DNA of 64,000 nt, taken from the NCBI GenBank assembly GCA_944321955.1, contig CALUNG010000001.1, forward strand, positions 62,001 to 126,000. Reading direction: 5' to 3'. Positions 34,838 to 45,189 of the stretch are shown piece after piece (the stretch's first letter is position 1; every line of letters begins with the position of its first letter). The notes below the pieces were generated by a model. The model was not told the DNA's origin. It searched no databases and saw only the letters and a list, made by a program, of their open reading frames with translations. Position numbers and translations under genes: made by a program. The stretch comes from an uncultured Alistipes sp. (GTDB lineage Bacteria > Bacteroidota > Bacteroidia > Bacteroidales > Rikenellaceae).

Positions 34838-35242
34838 TTATTTCTCTGCTTTTTTGGCAGCTATCACGCCGTCGATATAGGCCTTGATTTTGGGCGCAGG
34901 GTCTTCCCACGTGTCTGGTTTGATGACCTTCCCGTCCTTTGGGTTGTAGTGCGGCTTGCCGTCGGGCCACAGTTTGGCCATGTTGGCCTTCTGCACTATG
35001 TCGAACAGCTCGTCGGCCTCGAGACCCATCTCGACCAGCGTACCGAGTGCAAAGTACATGAGGTCGATCATTGCGTCGGCCTGTTCGTATATCGAATCGG
35101 CCACGAGAAATTCGGCAACCTCCTCGTTCATCCATTTACCGCGGCTCAGGGCTCTCTTGCGGTCGATCATGCGTGGCGACGGGGCCACGGGATGCCCGAA
35201 CTTTTCGTGAAATTCGCGGACATCGTTCCACTCCTTTTTCAT
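34838..35242 (-). CDS. MazG/PRA-PH-like all-alpha NTP pyrophosphohydrolase
   Basis: 134 residues. The metal-binding pattern of all-alpha NTP-PPases is visible: WMNEEVAEFLVADSIYEQAD then AMIDLMYFALGTLVEMGL, giving ExxE and later Asp ligands. The end LWPDGKPHYNPKDGKVIKPD resembles COG4696-type proteins. It probably hydrolyses a nucleotide triphosphate or related metabolite as housecleaning; the substrate is not identifiable. A -7 element TATCTTTG lies at 35277-35284 on the minus strand. It leads the two-gene unit with the exchanger. Confidence 0.8.
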   Translation of the reverse strand: MKKEWNDVREFHEKFGHPVAPSPRMIDRKRALSRGKWMNEEVAEFLVADSIYEQADAMIDLMYFALGTLVEMGLEADELFDIVQKANMAKLWPDGKPHYNPKDGKVIKPDTWEDPAPKIKAYIDGVIAAKKAEK

Positions 35243-35276
35243 AATTGCTGATGATGTTACGTTGTTATACGAAATG

Positions 35277-35284
35277 CAAAGATA
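35277..35284 (-). promoter_or_regulatory. -7 promoter element of the MazG-like/exchanger unit
   Basis: CAAAGATA on the plus strand, i.e. TATCTTTG on the minus strand, 34 bases before the start codon. No -33 box at the expected distance. Confidence 0.45.
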
Positions 35285-35414
35285 ACGAAAAAATTTCGAG
35301 AGATCGGCTTCGATGCAATTTCATGGAGCATGTATGCGTTCTTTGTGCCGGAATGTTGCCTTAAAACGACTGACGGCATCAAGGGCTTATTTCATCGATT
35401 GATGATATTTGCGT

Positions 35415-35422
35415 ATATTTGT
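35415..35422 (+). promoter_or_regulatory. -7 promoter element of glmS
   Basis: TATATTTG, an exact TAnnTTTG match, 46 bases before the glmS ATG. Confidence 0.5.
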
Positions 35423-35468
35423 CGAATGAAAATCCGGGAATATGCCGGATACGTTAATTTGTTCATAT

Positions 35469-37316
35469 ATGTGTGGAATAGTAGGATACATAGGCCGGCG
35501 TCAGGCCTATCCGATATTGATAGGGGGACTTCACAGACTAGAGTATCGCGGTTATGACAGTGCGGGCGTTGCGCTGATAGGCGACGACGGTGCGCTCAAT
35601 GTCTACAAGACACGCGGTAAGGTCGAGGCTCTGGAGCACTTCGCTGCATCGAAGGACTTGAGCGGATGCGTCGGCATAGCCCATACGCGCTGGGCAACGC
35701 ACGGAGAACCGAATGACGTGAATGCCCACCCCCACGTGTCGCAATCGGGTGACATAGCCATCATACACAACGGCACGATCGAGAACTATCACGTTCTGAA
35801 GGAGGCTTTGCTTGCGCACGGATACTCGTTCCGCAGTGAAACCGATACCGAGGTTCTCGTGCAGCTGATCGATTATATCGGACAGACGAACGGCTGTTCG
35901 CTTTTCGAGGCTGTGCAGGAGGCTACCCGCCAGATTGTCGGGGCTTACGCCATAGCCGTTATCGACCGCAAGGAGCCCGATCGCATAGTTGCGGCGCGTC
36001 GCAGCAGCCCTCTTGTGATCGGTATCGGCGACGGAGAGTATTTTCTTGCTTCGGACGCCACTCCCATAGTTGAATATACCGACAGGGTCGTGTATCTCAA
36101 CGATGACGAGATTGCGGTGCTCGAATGCGGCAAACCGTTGCACGTGGTCAACACCAAGGCCAATGCCGAGTCCAGGATAGACATACAACGTCTAAAGATG
36201 AGCATATCGGAGCTGGAGAAGGGAGGGTATCCCCACTTCATGCTCAAGGAGATATTCGAGCAACCCAAAACCGTCGGCGACTGTATCAGCGGGCGGGTCG
36301 CTGCCGACGGCCGCAGCGTCGTGTTGTCTGGTCTCGTCGAGAACCGGGAGCGTTTCATGGCGGCCGGGCGCATCATTATTGTGGCGTGCGGTACATCGTG
36401 GCACGCCGGCCTGATAGGCAAGCAGCTGATCGAGGAGTTCTGCCGCATACCGGTGGACGTGGAGTATGCCAGCGAGTTCCGTTACCGTAATCCGGTGGTG
36501 CATCCCGACGACATACTGATCGCCATATCGCAATCGGGCGAAACGGCCGATACGCTTGCGGCCCTCGAACTCGCCAAGTCGAAAGGCGCATTCGTATTCG
36601 GCATCTGCAATGTGGTGGGGGCGTCGATACCACGTGCCACCGATTCGGGTTGCTACATACACGTGGGTCCCGAGATAGGTGTGGCGTCGACCAAGGCGTT
36701 TACGGGTCAGGTTACCGTTCTGGCCATGATGGCGCTGGCTCTCGGCCGCATGAAGGGGACGGTCGACGACGACAAGTTCACACGTGTGGCATGTCAGCTG
36801 CGCGACATGCCGTCGCTGATATCCAAAGTTCTGAAACTCGACGGACGCATACGCGAACTATCGAAGATCTTCACCTATGCCCACAACTTCCTCTATCTGG
36901 GACGCGGATACAACTATCCGACGGCTCTCGAAGGGGCATTGAAACTCAAGGAGATCTCCTATATCCATGCCGAGGGCTATCCGGCCGCAGAGATGAAACA
37001 CGGCCCCATCGCCCTTATCGACAACGAGATGCCGACGGTAGTGATAGCCACCGCCGACAGCATATACGACAAGACCGTCAGCAACATACAGCAGGTCAAG
37101 GCCCGCGGCGGCCGGGTTATGGCCATAGTCACCGAGGGCGATACCACGGCTTCGGAGATTGCCGACTACGCCATCGAGATTCCCGAGGTGTGCGAATGCC
37201 TGTCGCCGCTTCTGACGTCGATTCCGCTGCAGTTGCTGGCCTATTACATAGCCGTAAACAAGGGGCGTGACGTCGATCAGCCCCGCAATCTTGCAAAATC
37301 AGTAACGGTAGAGTAG
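35469..37316 (+). CDS. glmS: Glutamine--fructose-6-phosphate aminotransferase (isomerizing)
   Basis: 615 residues beginning MCGIVGYIGRRQ. The Cys after the initiator Met is the glutaminase nucleophile, which fixes this start rather than the longer reading. The N-terminal half is the Ntn glutaminase (GLHRLEYRGYDSAG, HTRWATHGEP). The C-terminal half has two SIS domains (ACGTSWHAGLIGKQLIEEF, AISQSGETADTLAAL) and the C-tail NKGRDVDQPRNLAKSVTVE. It makes glucosamine-6-phosphate, the entry to peptidoglycan and lipid A. engB follows after two bases. No ribozyme-type leader was recognised. Confidence 0.97.
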   Translation: MCGIVGYIGRRQAYPILIGGLHRLEYRGYDSAGVALIGDDGALNVYKTRGKVEALEHFAASKDLSGCVGIAHTRWATHGEPNDVNAHPHVSQSGDIAIIHNGTIENYHVLKEALLAHGYSFRSETDTEVLVQLIDYIGQTNGCSLFEAVQEATRQIVGAYAIAVIDRKEPDRIVAARRSSPLVIGIGDGEYFLASDATPIVEYTDRVVYLNDDEIAVLECGKPLHVVNTKANAESRIDIQRLKMSISELEKGGYPHFMLKEIFEQPKTVGDCISGRVAADGRSVVLSGLVENRERFMAAGRIIIVACGTSWHAGLIGKQLIEEFCRIPVDVEYASEFRYRNPVVHPDDILIAISQSGETADTLAALELAKSKGAFVFGICNVVGASIPRATDSGCYIHVGPEIGVASTKAFTGQVTVLAMMALALGRMKGTVDDDKFTRVACQLRDMPSLISKVLKLDGRIRELSKIFTYAHNFLYLGRGYNYPTALEGALKLKEISYIHAEGYPAAEMKHGPIALIDNEMPTVVIATADSIYDKTVSNIQQVKARGGRVMAIVTEGDTTASEIADYAIEIPEVCECLSPLLTSIPLQLLAYYIAVNKGRDVDQPRNLAKSVTVE

Positions 37317-37318
37317 CC

Positions 37319-37918
37319 ATGAACCCGATCCGAAAGGCCGAATTCAAATGCAGTTCCGGGCGCATATCGCAGGTGCCCAAGGACAATTTGCCCGACATAG
37401 CATTCATCGGGCGCAGCAATGTGGGCAAATCGTCGCTCATAAACATGCTAACGGGCCGCAAGGGACTTGCCAAGGTCTCGGGAACGCCCGGCAAGACGCG
37501 GCTTATAAACCACTTCCTGATAGATGACGAGTGGTATCTCGTCGACCTGCCCGGATACGGATACGCCCGTACCTCGAAGAGCATGCGCGACGAGTTCTCG
37601 ACCATCATCACCGACTACGTGCTGCGGTGCGAAAGGATGCATCTGCTCATGGTGCTGGTCGACGCGCGGCTCGAACCTCAGCGCATAGATCTTCGCTTCA
37701 TCGAGATGCTCGGCATGAACGGCATACCTTTCGCCATAGTCTTCACCAAATGCGACAAACTCTCGGCGGCGCAGCTTGCACGCAGCGTCGACCGTTATCG
37801 CCGTACGCTCGCCGGGCAGTGGGAGACTCTGCCCGACATGTTCATGACATCGAGCAGTGACGGACGCGGTCGCGATGAAATTCTGGAGTATATTCGGAAA
37901 AGTTTCACAAATTGTTAA
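37319..37918 (+). CDS. engB: Ribosome biogenesis GTP-binding protein EngB (YihA/YsxC)
   Basis: 199 residues, the normal size. G1 is GRSNVGKSSL, G3 is DLPGYGYARTS and G4 is TKCD (FTKCDKLS), which identify the TRAFAC GTPase. It acts in late assembly of the large ribosomal subunit. It starts two bases after the glmS stop, so they are co-transcribed. The assignment is secure. Confidence 0.96.
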   Translation: MNPIRKAEFKCSSGRISQVPKDNLPDIAFIGRSNVGKSSLINMLTGRKGLAKVSGTPGKTRLINHFLIDDEWYLVDLPGYGYARTSKSMRDEFSTIITDYVLRCERMHLLMVLVDARLEPQRIDLRFIEMLGMNGIPFAIVFTKCDKLSAAQLARSVDRYRRTLAGQWETLPDMFMTSSSDGRGRDEILEYIRKSFTNC

Positions 37919-37960
37919 AAAAATCGTAACGCGGCCACCGGTTTTTACATATATATGATG

Positions 37961-37968
37961 TATCTTTG
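37961..37968 (+). promoter_or_regulatory. -7 promoter element of prs
   Basis: TATCTTTG, an exact TAnnTTTG match, 23 bases before the prs ATG. Upstream is TTTTT rather than TTTG at about the -33 position. Confidence 0.55.
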
Positions 37969-37991
37969 CCATACCTAAATCACACGACGCA

Positions 37992-38933
37992 ATGGCTATT
38001 CATAAAATCAAATTCTTCTCTGGCCGCGCATCACGTTATCTGGCCGAAAAAATCGTCGAAAGTTACGGTACGACACTCGGAAAGAGCGAAGTGTTGCAAT
38101 TCAGCGACGGCGAGTTCCAACCCAGTTTCAACGAGTCCATACGCGGATGCACCGTATTCATCATCCAGTCGACCTTTCCGCCTACGGACAACCTTATGGA
38201 GCTGCTGATGATGATCGATGCGGCACGCCGTGCTTCGGCATACAAGGTTATCGCCGTAATGCCCTATTTCGGGTGGGCCCGTCAGGACCGCAAGGACCGT
38301 CCGCGTGTACCGATTGCCGCCAAGCTAGTTGCCAACATGCTCGAGGCGGCAGGTGTCGACCGTGTCATGACGATGGATATCCATGCCGATCAGATTCAGG
38401 GCTTCTTCGATGTTCCGGTCGACGGCCTCTATGCCAGCGGCATATTCATTCCCTACATCAAGGGACTCGGCATCGAGGATCTTTCGATAGCTGCTCCCGA
38501 TATGGGTGGAGCCAAGCGTGCCGGCACATACGCAAAGCTGCTTCAGACGCCTATCATCATTTCGCACAAGGAGCGTGCAAAGGCCAATGTTGTCGGCAGC
38601 ATGACAGCCATAGGCGAAGTCGAGGGCCGCAACATCATCATTGTCGACGACATGATCGATACGGCAGGTACGATCTGCATGGCAGCCAACATGCTCATGG
38701 AGCGTGGCGCAAAGAGCGTCCGTGCCGCAATTACGCACCCCGTGCTGTCGGGTCAGGCCTATGAGCGTATCAACGACAGTGCTCTGGAGGAGGTAATCGT
38801 GACGGATACCATTCCGCTCAATCCCGAGAAGGACCTTCACAAGTTCACGGTGCTCTCCGTCGCCGACATCTTTGCCGATGTCATCGAGCGCGTACACAAC
38901 TACAAGGAGATTTCGTCGCTCTTCTTCAAATAG
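37992..38933 (+). CDS. prs: Ribose-phosphate pyrophosphokinase
   Basis: 313 residues, class I PRPP synthase. Motifs: FSDGEFQPSFNESIRGCTVF, the catalytic flap region with PYFGWARQDRKDRPR, and the PRPP loop IIIVDDMIDTAGTICMAANM. It makes PRPP from ribose-5-phosphate and ATP for nucleotide, His and Trp synthesis. Own -7 element upstream and a terminator after the stop, so probably monocistronic. Confidence 0.97.
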   Translation: MAIHKIKFFSGRASRYLAEKIVESYGTTLGKSEVLQFSDGEFQPSFNESIRGCTVFIIQSTFPPTDNLMELLMMIDAARRASAYKVIAVMPYFGWARQDRKDRPRVPIAAKLVANMLEAAGVDRVMTMDIHADQIQGFFDVPVDGLYASGIFIPYIKGLGIEDLSIAAPDMGGAKRAGTYAKLLQTPIIISHKERAKANVVGSMTAIGEVEGRNIIIVDDMIDTAGTICMAANMLMERGAKSVRAAITHPVLSGQAYERINDSALEEVIVTDTIPLNPEKDLHKFTVLSVADIFADVIERVHNYKEISSLFFK

Positions 38934-38950
38934 AGCGTCGCCATACATGA

Positions 38951-38988
38951 AACAAGGCCGATACCCGTACAGGTGTCGGCCTTGTTTA
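38951..38988. terminator. Intrinsic terminator between prs and convergent SDR gene
   Basis: AACAAGGCCGA pairs with TCGGCCTTGTT; the stem extends through a G-T wobble and three further pairs to a 6-base loop, and is followed by T's on the plus strand. Confidence 0.85.
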
Positions 38989-39002
38989 TAATAATGCGCA
39001 GA

Positions 39003-39818
39003 TTACTTTAGAGGGCTGTCCGGTTCGCGCGACATCACCAGATAGAACATCTTGTCGAGGAATGCCGGTGCGAACTTCTTGACAAAGTGCGTCGCACGTC
39101 CTTCGATCTCCATGAGACAAAGACGTTTGCGTTTGAGAATACCCTTTTCGACAATCTCGGCCACGCGCTCCGCCGTCATCATCTTCGACTCTTCGCGCGG
39201 GGTGGCTCCCTGCTGCGAACCGTCGGCCACGAGCGCCGAGAAGCGGACGTTCGATGCGGTGAATCCCGGGCAGGCGATCATTACGTGAAGCCCCTTCTTC
39301 AGGTTCTCGATACGTACGGTCTCGAGAAATCCCGTCATTGCGAACTTCGATGCCGAATAACCCGTACGGCCGGGCAGTCCGTGAATACCCGCTACCGACG
39401 ATATGCCGACCAGCGATCCGTGCGATGCCTGGAGATAGGGCAGCGCGAACTTCGTGCAGTTTACCGTTCCCCAGAAGTTTACGTCCATCAGTCGGTGCAG
39501 CACCTTCAGTTCGACGTCGTCGAAGAGTGCGCGCATCGACAGTCCGGCGTTGCAGATCAGCACGTCGATTCCGCCGTATGTCTTTACGGTCGTATCGATG
39601 AGGTTTTTGCAGTCCTCTTCGCTTACCACATCCACCACGCAATATGATGCCTCGCCGCCCTTGGCGCGTATTTCGTCCACTATTTTTTTAAGCTTGTCTT
39701 CGCTTCGTGCGCAGAGCATCACTTTGGCCCCGTGCGATGCATAGAGTCGGGCCATGGCTTCGCCTATGCCCGACGATGCTCCGGTCACGATTATGACCTT
39801 GTCTTTCAAACTTTTCAT
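39003..39818 (-). CDS. Short-chain dehydrogenase/reductase (SDR) family protein
   Basis: 271 residues, classical SDR. Cofactor motif VTGASSGIGEAMARLY near residue 11, CNAGLSMRALFDD, and the catalytic ISSVAGIHG plus YSASKFAM (Tyr-x-x-x-Lys). The C-terminal extension with RATHFVKKFAPAFLDKMFYL is longer than in minimal SDRs and may touch the membrane. It probably uses NADP(H) on an unknown carbonyl or alcohol. It is the last gene of the minus-strand unit with the MBL hydrolase (start only two bases beyond that gene's stop). Confidence 0.88.
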   Translation of the reverse strand: MKSLKDKVIIVTGASSGIGEAMARLYASHGAKVMLCARSEDKLKKIVDEIRAKGGEASYCVVDVVSEEDCKNLIDTTVKTYGGIDVLICNAGLSMRALFDDVELKVLHRLMDVNFWGTVNCTKFALPYLQASHGSLVGISSVAGIHGLPGRTGYSASKFAMTGFLETVRIENLKKGLHVMIACPGFTASNVRFSALVADGSQQGATPREESKMMTAERVAEIVEKGILKRKRLCLMEIEGRATHFVKKFAPAFLDKMFYLVMSREPDSPLK

Positions 39819-39820
39819 AT

Positions 39821-40600
39821 TCAGTCTTTTACCGTTACTTTCAATCCGTCGTAAGCGAACCTCACCCCTTCGGGAACCAATCCGCCGATCTCGGCATGGA
39901 GGCCTATCTCGTGCGACATGTGCGTCAGGTATGCTTCGCGCGGCGCAACCTCGCGTATCAGCTCCAGAGCTTCGGCCACGTTGAAGTGCGAGTCGTGCGG
40001 CGTGAACCGCAGCGCATTGACCACCAGCACGTCTACGCCCCGTATCTTGTCGACCTCGGCGGGCTCGATGTGCTTGAAGTCGGTCAGGTAGGCCAGACGT
40101 CCGATACGGTATCCCGTAACATCGAAGCGCGAATGCCTGCCCGATACCGGCACGATCTCATGGCCGGCTACCGTGAACGGGCGCGTCACGTCGATCTCGT
40201 ACAGTTCGATCTCCGGTACTCCGCGGTATTTGTCCGTGGCGAAGGCGTAGTCGAAGTTCTTGCGTACGATGCCGGCGGTGTGAGGCGTGGCGTAGATGTT
40301 CACGCGGTGTATGACCGGATAGTCCACGAAGTTCAGTGCGCGTACGTCGTCTATTCCGGCGATATGGTCGTTGTGCTCGTGCGTGAGCAGTATGGCATCG
40401 AGATGCGAGACGCCTTCGCGCAGCATCTGCTGTCGGAAGTCGGGCCCGGCATCGATCACGACCCGGAAATCGTCGGCTTCGACCATCGCGGACGTTCGCA
40501 GTCGATTGTCGCGCGGATCGGTCGATGTGCATACCTTGCATCGGCAACCTATGACAGGCACACCCTGCGATGTGCCTGTTCCGAAGAAAGTGATTTTCAT
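39821..40600 (-). CDS. MBL-fold metal-dependent hydrolase (PhnP/RNase Z-like)
   Basis: 259 residues starting MKITFFGTGTSQGVP. A Cys pair (CRCKVC) lies near residue 18, as in PhnP-like enzymes that bind an extra zinc. The metal motif is LTHEHNDHIAGIDDV, followed by the later ligands in SGRHSRFDV, LTDFKH and THMSHEIGLH. Relatives hydrolyse cyclic phosphodiesters; the exact substrate is unknown. It lies 61 bases after the split LysO genes and two bases before the SDR gene, all on one strand. Confidence 0.85.
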   Translation of the reverse strand: MKITFFGTGTSQGVPVIGCRCKVCTSTDPRDNRLRTSAMVEADDFRVVIDAGPDFRQQMLREGVSHLDAILLTHEHNDHIAGIDDVRALNFVDYPVIHRVNIYATPHTAGIVRKNFDYAFATDKYRGVPEIELYEIDVTRPFTVAGHEIVPVSGRHSRFDVTGYRIGRLAYLTDFKHIEPAEVDKIRGVDVLVVNALRFTPHDSHFNVAEALELIREVAPREAYLTHMSHEIGLHAEIGGLVPEGVRFAYDGLKVTVKD

Positions 40601-40661
40601 ACGGCAAAGATACTCTTTTTTCGGTACGGGTGCGACGCTCCGCATCAAAAAAGCGCGCCGC

Positions 40662-41291
40662 TCAGCAGAATGCGCCTATAAGCATCGGGACGCTCACCTC
40701 GAGCGCTATGCCGTGGAACAGGGCTTGCGGTATTACCTGCCTGTCGCCGGCGCAGCGTACGATCATCGGCAGGCATACGTCCATCGAGTTGATGCCTGCG
40801 ACCGATATTGCGGCCATGCCCCCACCGACCTTCGAGAAGAGTGGCAGGAACATTATGGCCACCATTTCGCGGACGATGTTTGCGAGCAGGGCCACCGTTG
40901 CCAGTTCGGTGGCGGCTTCGGGACCGGCCGTTACACTCTTGAGGTCGGCTATGAGTACCGACGAGAGCGAATAGTACCCGAAACCGCTGCCTACGGCCAG
41001 GCAGTCGGCCAGCGACCGTCCCGAAAAGAGCAGCACGCCCGCTGCCGAGAAGAGCAGCGATCCGATGACCGTGCACAGCGGAAGCAGCAGTTTGGGATTG
41101 AAACCGTGTGCCATGGTACGCAGATCGTCGCCGGCACCGAGTCCCATGCCGGCCATAAATACGAGTAAGGAGAGCAACACCATCGGCAGATCGTGCGATA
41201 ACAGCCATGACGGCACCATGTTTCCGGCGCCGAGGACGAGACCCGTTGCGAATGCTGCGAATACCGGCAGAGATTCTTTTATTGCGTTCAT
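40662..41291 (-). CDS. LysO-type (DUF340) exporter, C-terminal part
   Basis: 209 residues, six or so membrane helices. Conserved strings are MAGMGLGAGDDLRTM, GSGFGYYSLSSVLIADL and GGGMAAISVAGINSMDVCLPMI. LysO of enterobacteria exports lysine and toxic lysine analogues as a single protein of about 300 residues. Here it is two proteins of 93 and 209 residues with the same combined length. The ATG overlaps the stop of the first gene (ATGA), so translation is coupled. Such split forms occur in Bacteroidota, so it is likely functional rather than a broken gene. Confidence 0.82.
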   Translation of the reverse strand: MNAIKESLPVFAAFATGLVLGAGNMVPSWLLSHDLPMVLLSLLVFMAGMGLGAGDDLRTMAHGFNPKLLLPLCTVIGSLLFSAAGVLLFSGRSLADCLAVGSGFGYYSLSSVLIADLKSVTAGPEAATELATVALLANIVREMVAIMFLPLFSKVGGGMAAISVAGINSMDVCLPMIVRCAGDRQVIPQALFHGIALEVSVPMLIGAFC

Positions 41292-41569
41292 CGCGCACCT
41301 CCTTTACCGTTGAAGAAGAGGTGCCGTGCCATGCCGACGGCGAAAAGGCTTCCGGCAACACCCAGCAGGGCGAATATGGCGGCCTGCGCGCCGAATCGCG
41401 ACAGCGAACCGATCAGTTCGCCGTTTGCCCCGATCGAGGCTCCGAATACGAAGAGCAGCGCTACCACCGCAATGCGTGTTGCCTGTCCTGTGAATTTTAC
41501 AAGTCTGGTGCGGCGGAGGAGATATCCTGCGCCGATTCCTGCCATGAGGAAGAACAATATGCGGAACAT
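41288..41569 (-). CDS. LysO-type exporter, N-terminal part
   Basis: 93 residues starting MFRILFFLMAGIGAGYLLRR; three membrane helices including VVALLFVFGASIGANGEL and QAAIFALLGVAGSLFAVGMA. It matches the N-terminal third of LysO-type (DUF340) exporters. It overlaps the second gene by four bases (ATGA). A longer reading up to 41611 is possible but lies in the structured leader. Lysine as substrate is inferred from the family. Confidence 0.78.
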   Translation of the reverse strand: MFRILFFLMAGIGAGYLLRRTRLVKFTGQATRIAVVALLFVFGASIGANGELIGSLSRFGAQAAIFALLGVAGSLFAVGMARHLFFNGKGGAR

Positions 41570-41897
41570 GTTTTCTGACGTTTTTGTGCCGCCACGCACG
41601 GCGCCATGCATACGCGTGTTTATTCGCGACGCAGTGCAGGCGACGGTTTTACATTAAATTATTGTAGATGGATGGGCCTCTGTGAGGCATCTCCGCCGTA
41701 GCATGTGCCGGCATTGATCGCCATACGCACATGTCGAACCGCTGAATGCGGCCGGCGGCATGTGTAGTCAGATGAATCCGCTGAACCAGTGGACATGGAC
41801 GAGCGTGAAGGCACGTGCAACCACACACCTTGCTCCGAAATAGATATGTCCACCCGAAAATCTCATGTTCTCTTTTCGTTAATGTCGTTCGACGGCG
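41570..41897 (-). ncRNA. Candidate structured leader or small RNA upstream of the lysO-type genes
   Basis: About 330 bases without a convincing protein gene, downstream of a full-consensus promoter. On the minus strand, GTGGACAT (41853-41846) is perfectly complementary to ATGTCCAC (41796-41789), enclosing a 49-base loop. A compact hairpin with stem GCCTC/GAGGC lies at 41671-41691. A CACATG/CATGTG pair and a GCCGGC-rich section lie between. A 32-codon reading frame (41866-41768, MRFSGGHIYFGARC...) is present and could be a leader peptide or chance. I could not match it to the lysine, cobalamin, TPP or FMN riboswitch, RNase P or tmRNA. Nothing else is seen in this 300-plus-base gap. Confidence 0.4.
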
Positions 41898-41929
41898 CAA
41901 ATATAGCGTTCCGGCGCGGAATATCCAAA
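41898..41929 (-). promoter_or_regulatory. Full-consensus promoter for the leader/lysO unit
   Basis: On the minus strand: TTTG (41929-41926), a 20-base spacer, TATATTTG (41905-41898). Transcription is expected to start near 41890, giving a leader of about 320 bases before the first lysO-type start codon. Confidence 0.75.
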
Positions 41930-41947
41930 TTCGTCACGCCGGAACGC
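41906..41947. repeat. Perfect 11-bp inverted repeat around the -33 box
   Basis: GCGTTCCGGCG (41906-41916) and CGCCGGAACGC (41937-41947), separated by 20 bases that contain the -33 TTTG. Arm centres are 31 bp apart, three helical turns. The layout suits a dimeric regulator; a hairpin behind rnhA is the alternative, but no T-run follows. Confidence 0.7.
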
Positions 41948-42016
41948 AATGCAGGCACAAATCGTGCCATGTTTTCATATCGGTAGCAGTCTTCCGGTAG
42001 AGAAGACGTTGAGTTA

Positions 42017-42478
42017 TCAGACCTGTTCAGGAGTGTAGCCGGTGTCCTCCAGCAGCTTGCTGCCGTTTGCCGCCGCTACGGCCAGCTGGTCGCAACGGTT
42101 GTTCTCGACGGTCGAGGCGTGTCCCTTGACCCACACGAACCGCACGTGGTGACGGCGGTAGATACGCAGGAAACGTTGCCACAGGTCGGGATTCTTCTTG
42201 CCGGCAAACCGTTTCTTCTCCCAGCCGAAGACCCAATGCTGGTTGACGGCATCGACCACGTATTTCGAGTCCGAATAGATCGTCACGTCGTTGCCGTCCT
42301 GTTTGAGGGCTTCGAGAGCCACGCATACGGCCATGAGTTCCATGCGGTTGTTGGTCGTGAGCCGGTATCCGGCCGAGAGCTCCTTGCGGAACGGGCCCGA
42401 CAGCAACACTATACCGTAACCGCCGGCTCCCGGATTGCCGAGAGCCGACCCGTCGGTATATATCGTTATCTGTGCCAC
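42017..42478 (-). CDS. rnhA: Ribonuclease HI
   Basis: 153 residues, the standard size. Active-site carboxylates are visible in IYTDGSALGNPGAGGYG, MELMAVCVALEAL and IYSDSKYVVDAV, and the later HASTVENNRCDQLA. It removes RNA from RNA-DNA hybrids. It starts ten bases after the valS stop on the same strand, so both are likely co-transcribed. Confidence 0.95.
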   Translation of the reverse strand: MAQITIYTDGSALGNPGAGGYGIVLLSGPFRKELSAGYRLTTNNRMELMAVCVALEALKQDGNDVTIYSDSKYVVDAVNQHWVFGWEKKRFAGKKNPDLWQRFLRIYRRHHVRFVWVKGHASTVENNRCDQLAVAAANGSKLLEDTGYTPEQV

Positions 42479-42487
42479 CGCGTTACC

Positions 42488-45112
<2,625 letters not shown>

Positions 45113-45189
45113 ATGTGTTGTGTGTTATGTTCGTTTAAGCGTGCAAAATTACAAAATTATGCTGAATATGTCTCGATATGAACCGATTT

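Noticed and set aside
35243-35468. A glmS ribozyme in the glmS leader
   Set aside because: The leader after the -7 element is under 50 bases, too short for the ribozyme, and that element is known mainly from Firmicutes.
41570-41897. tmRNA, RNase P RNA or a lysine/cobalamin riboswitch
   Set aside because: No tag frame ending ALAA, no GAGGAAAGTCC core, no L-box or B12-box sequence could be found on either strand.
41649-41900. An 83-codon minus-strand reading frame in the gap before rnhA
   Set aside because: Its first codon lies inside the -7 box of the promoter, so it could not be translated from that transcript; other frames here are open too, as expected in GC-rich DNA, and helices fit an RNA better.
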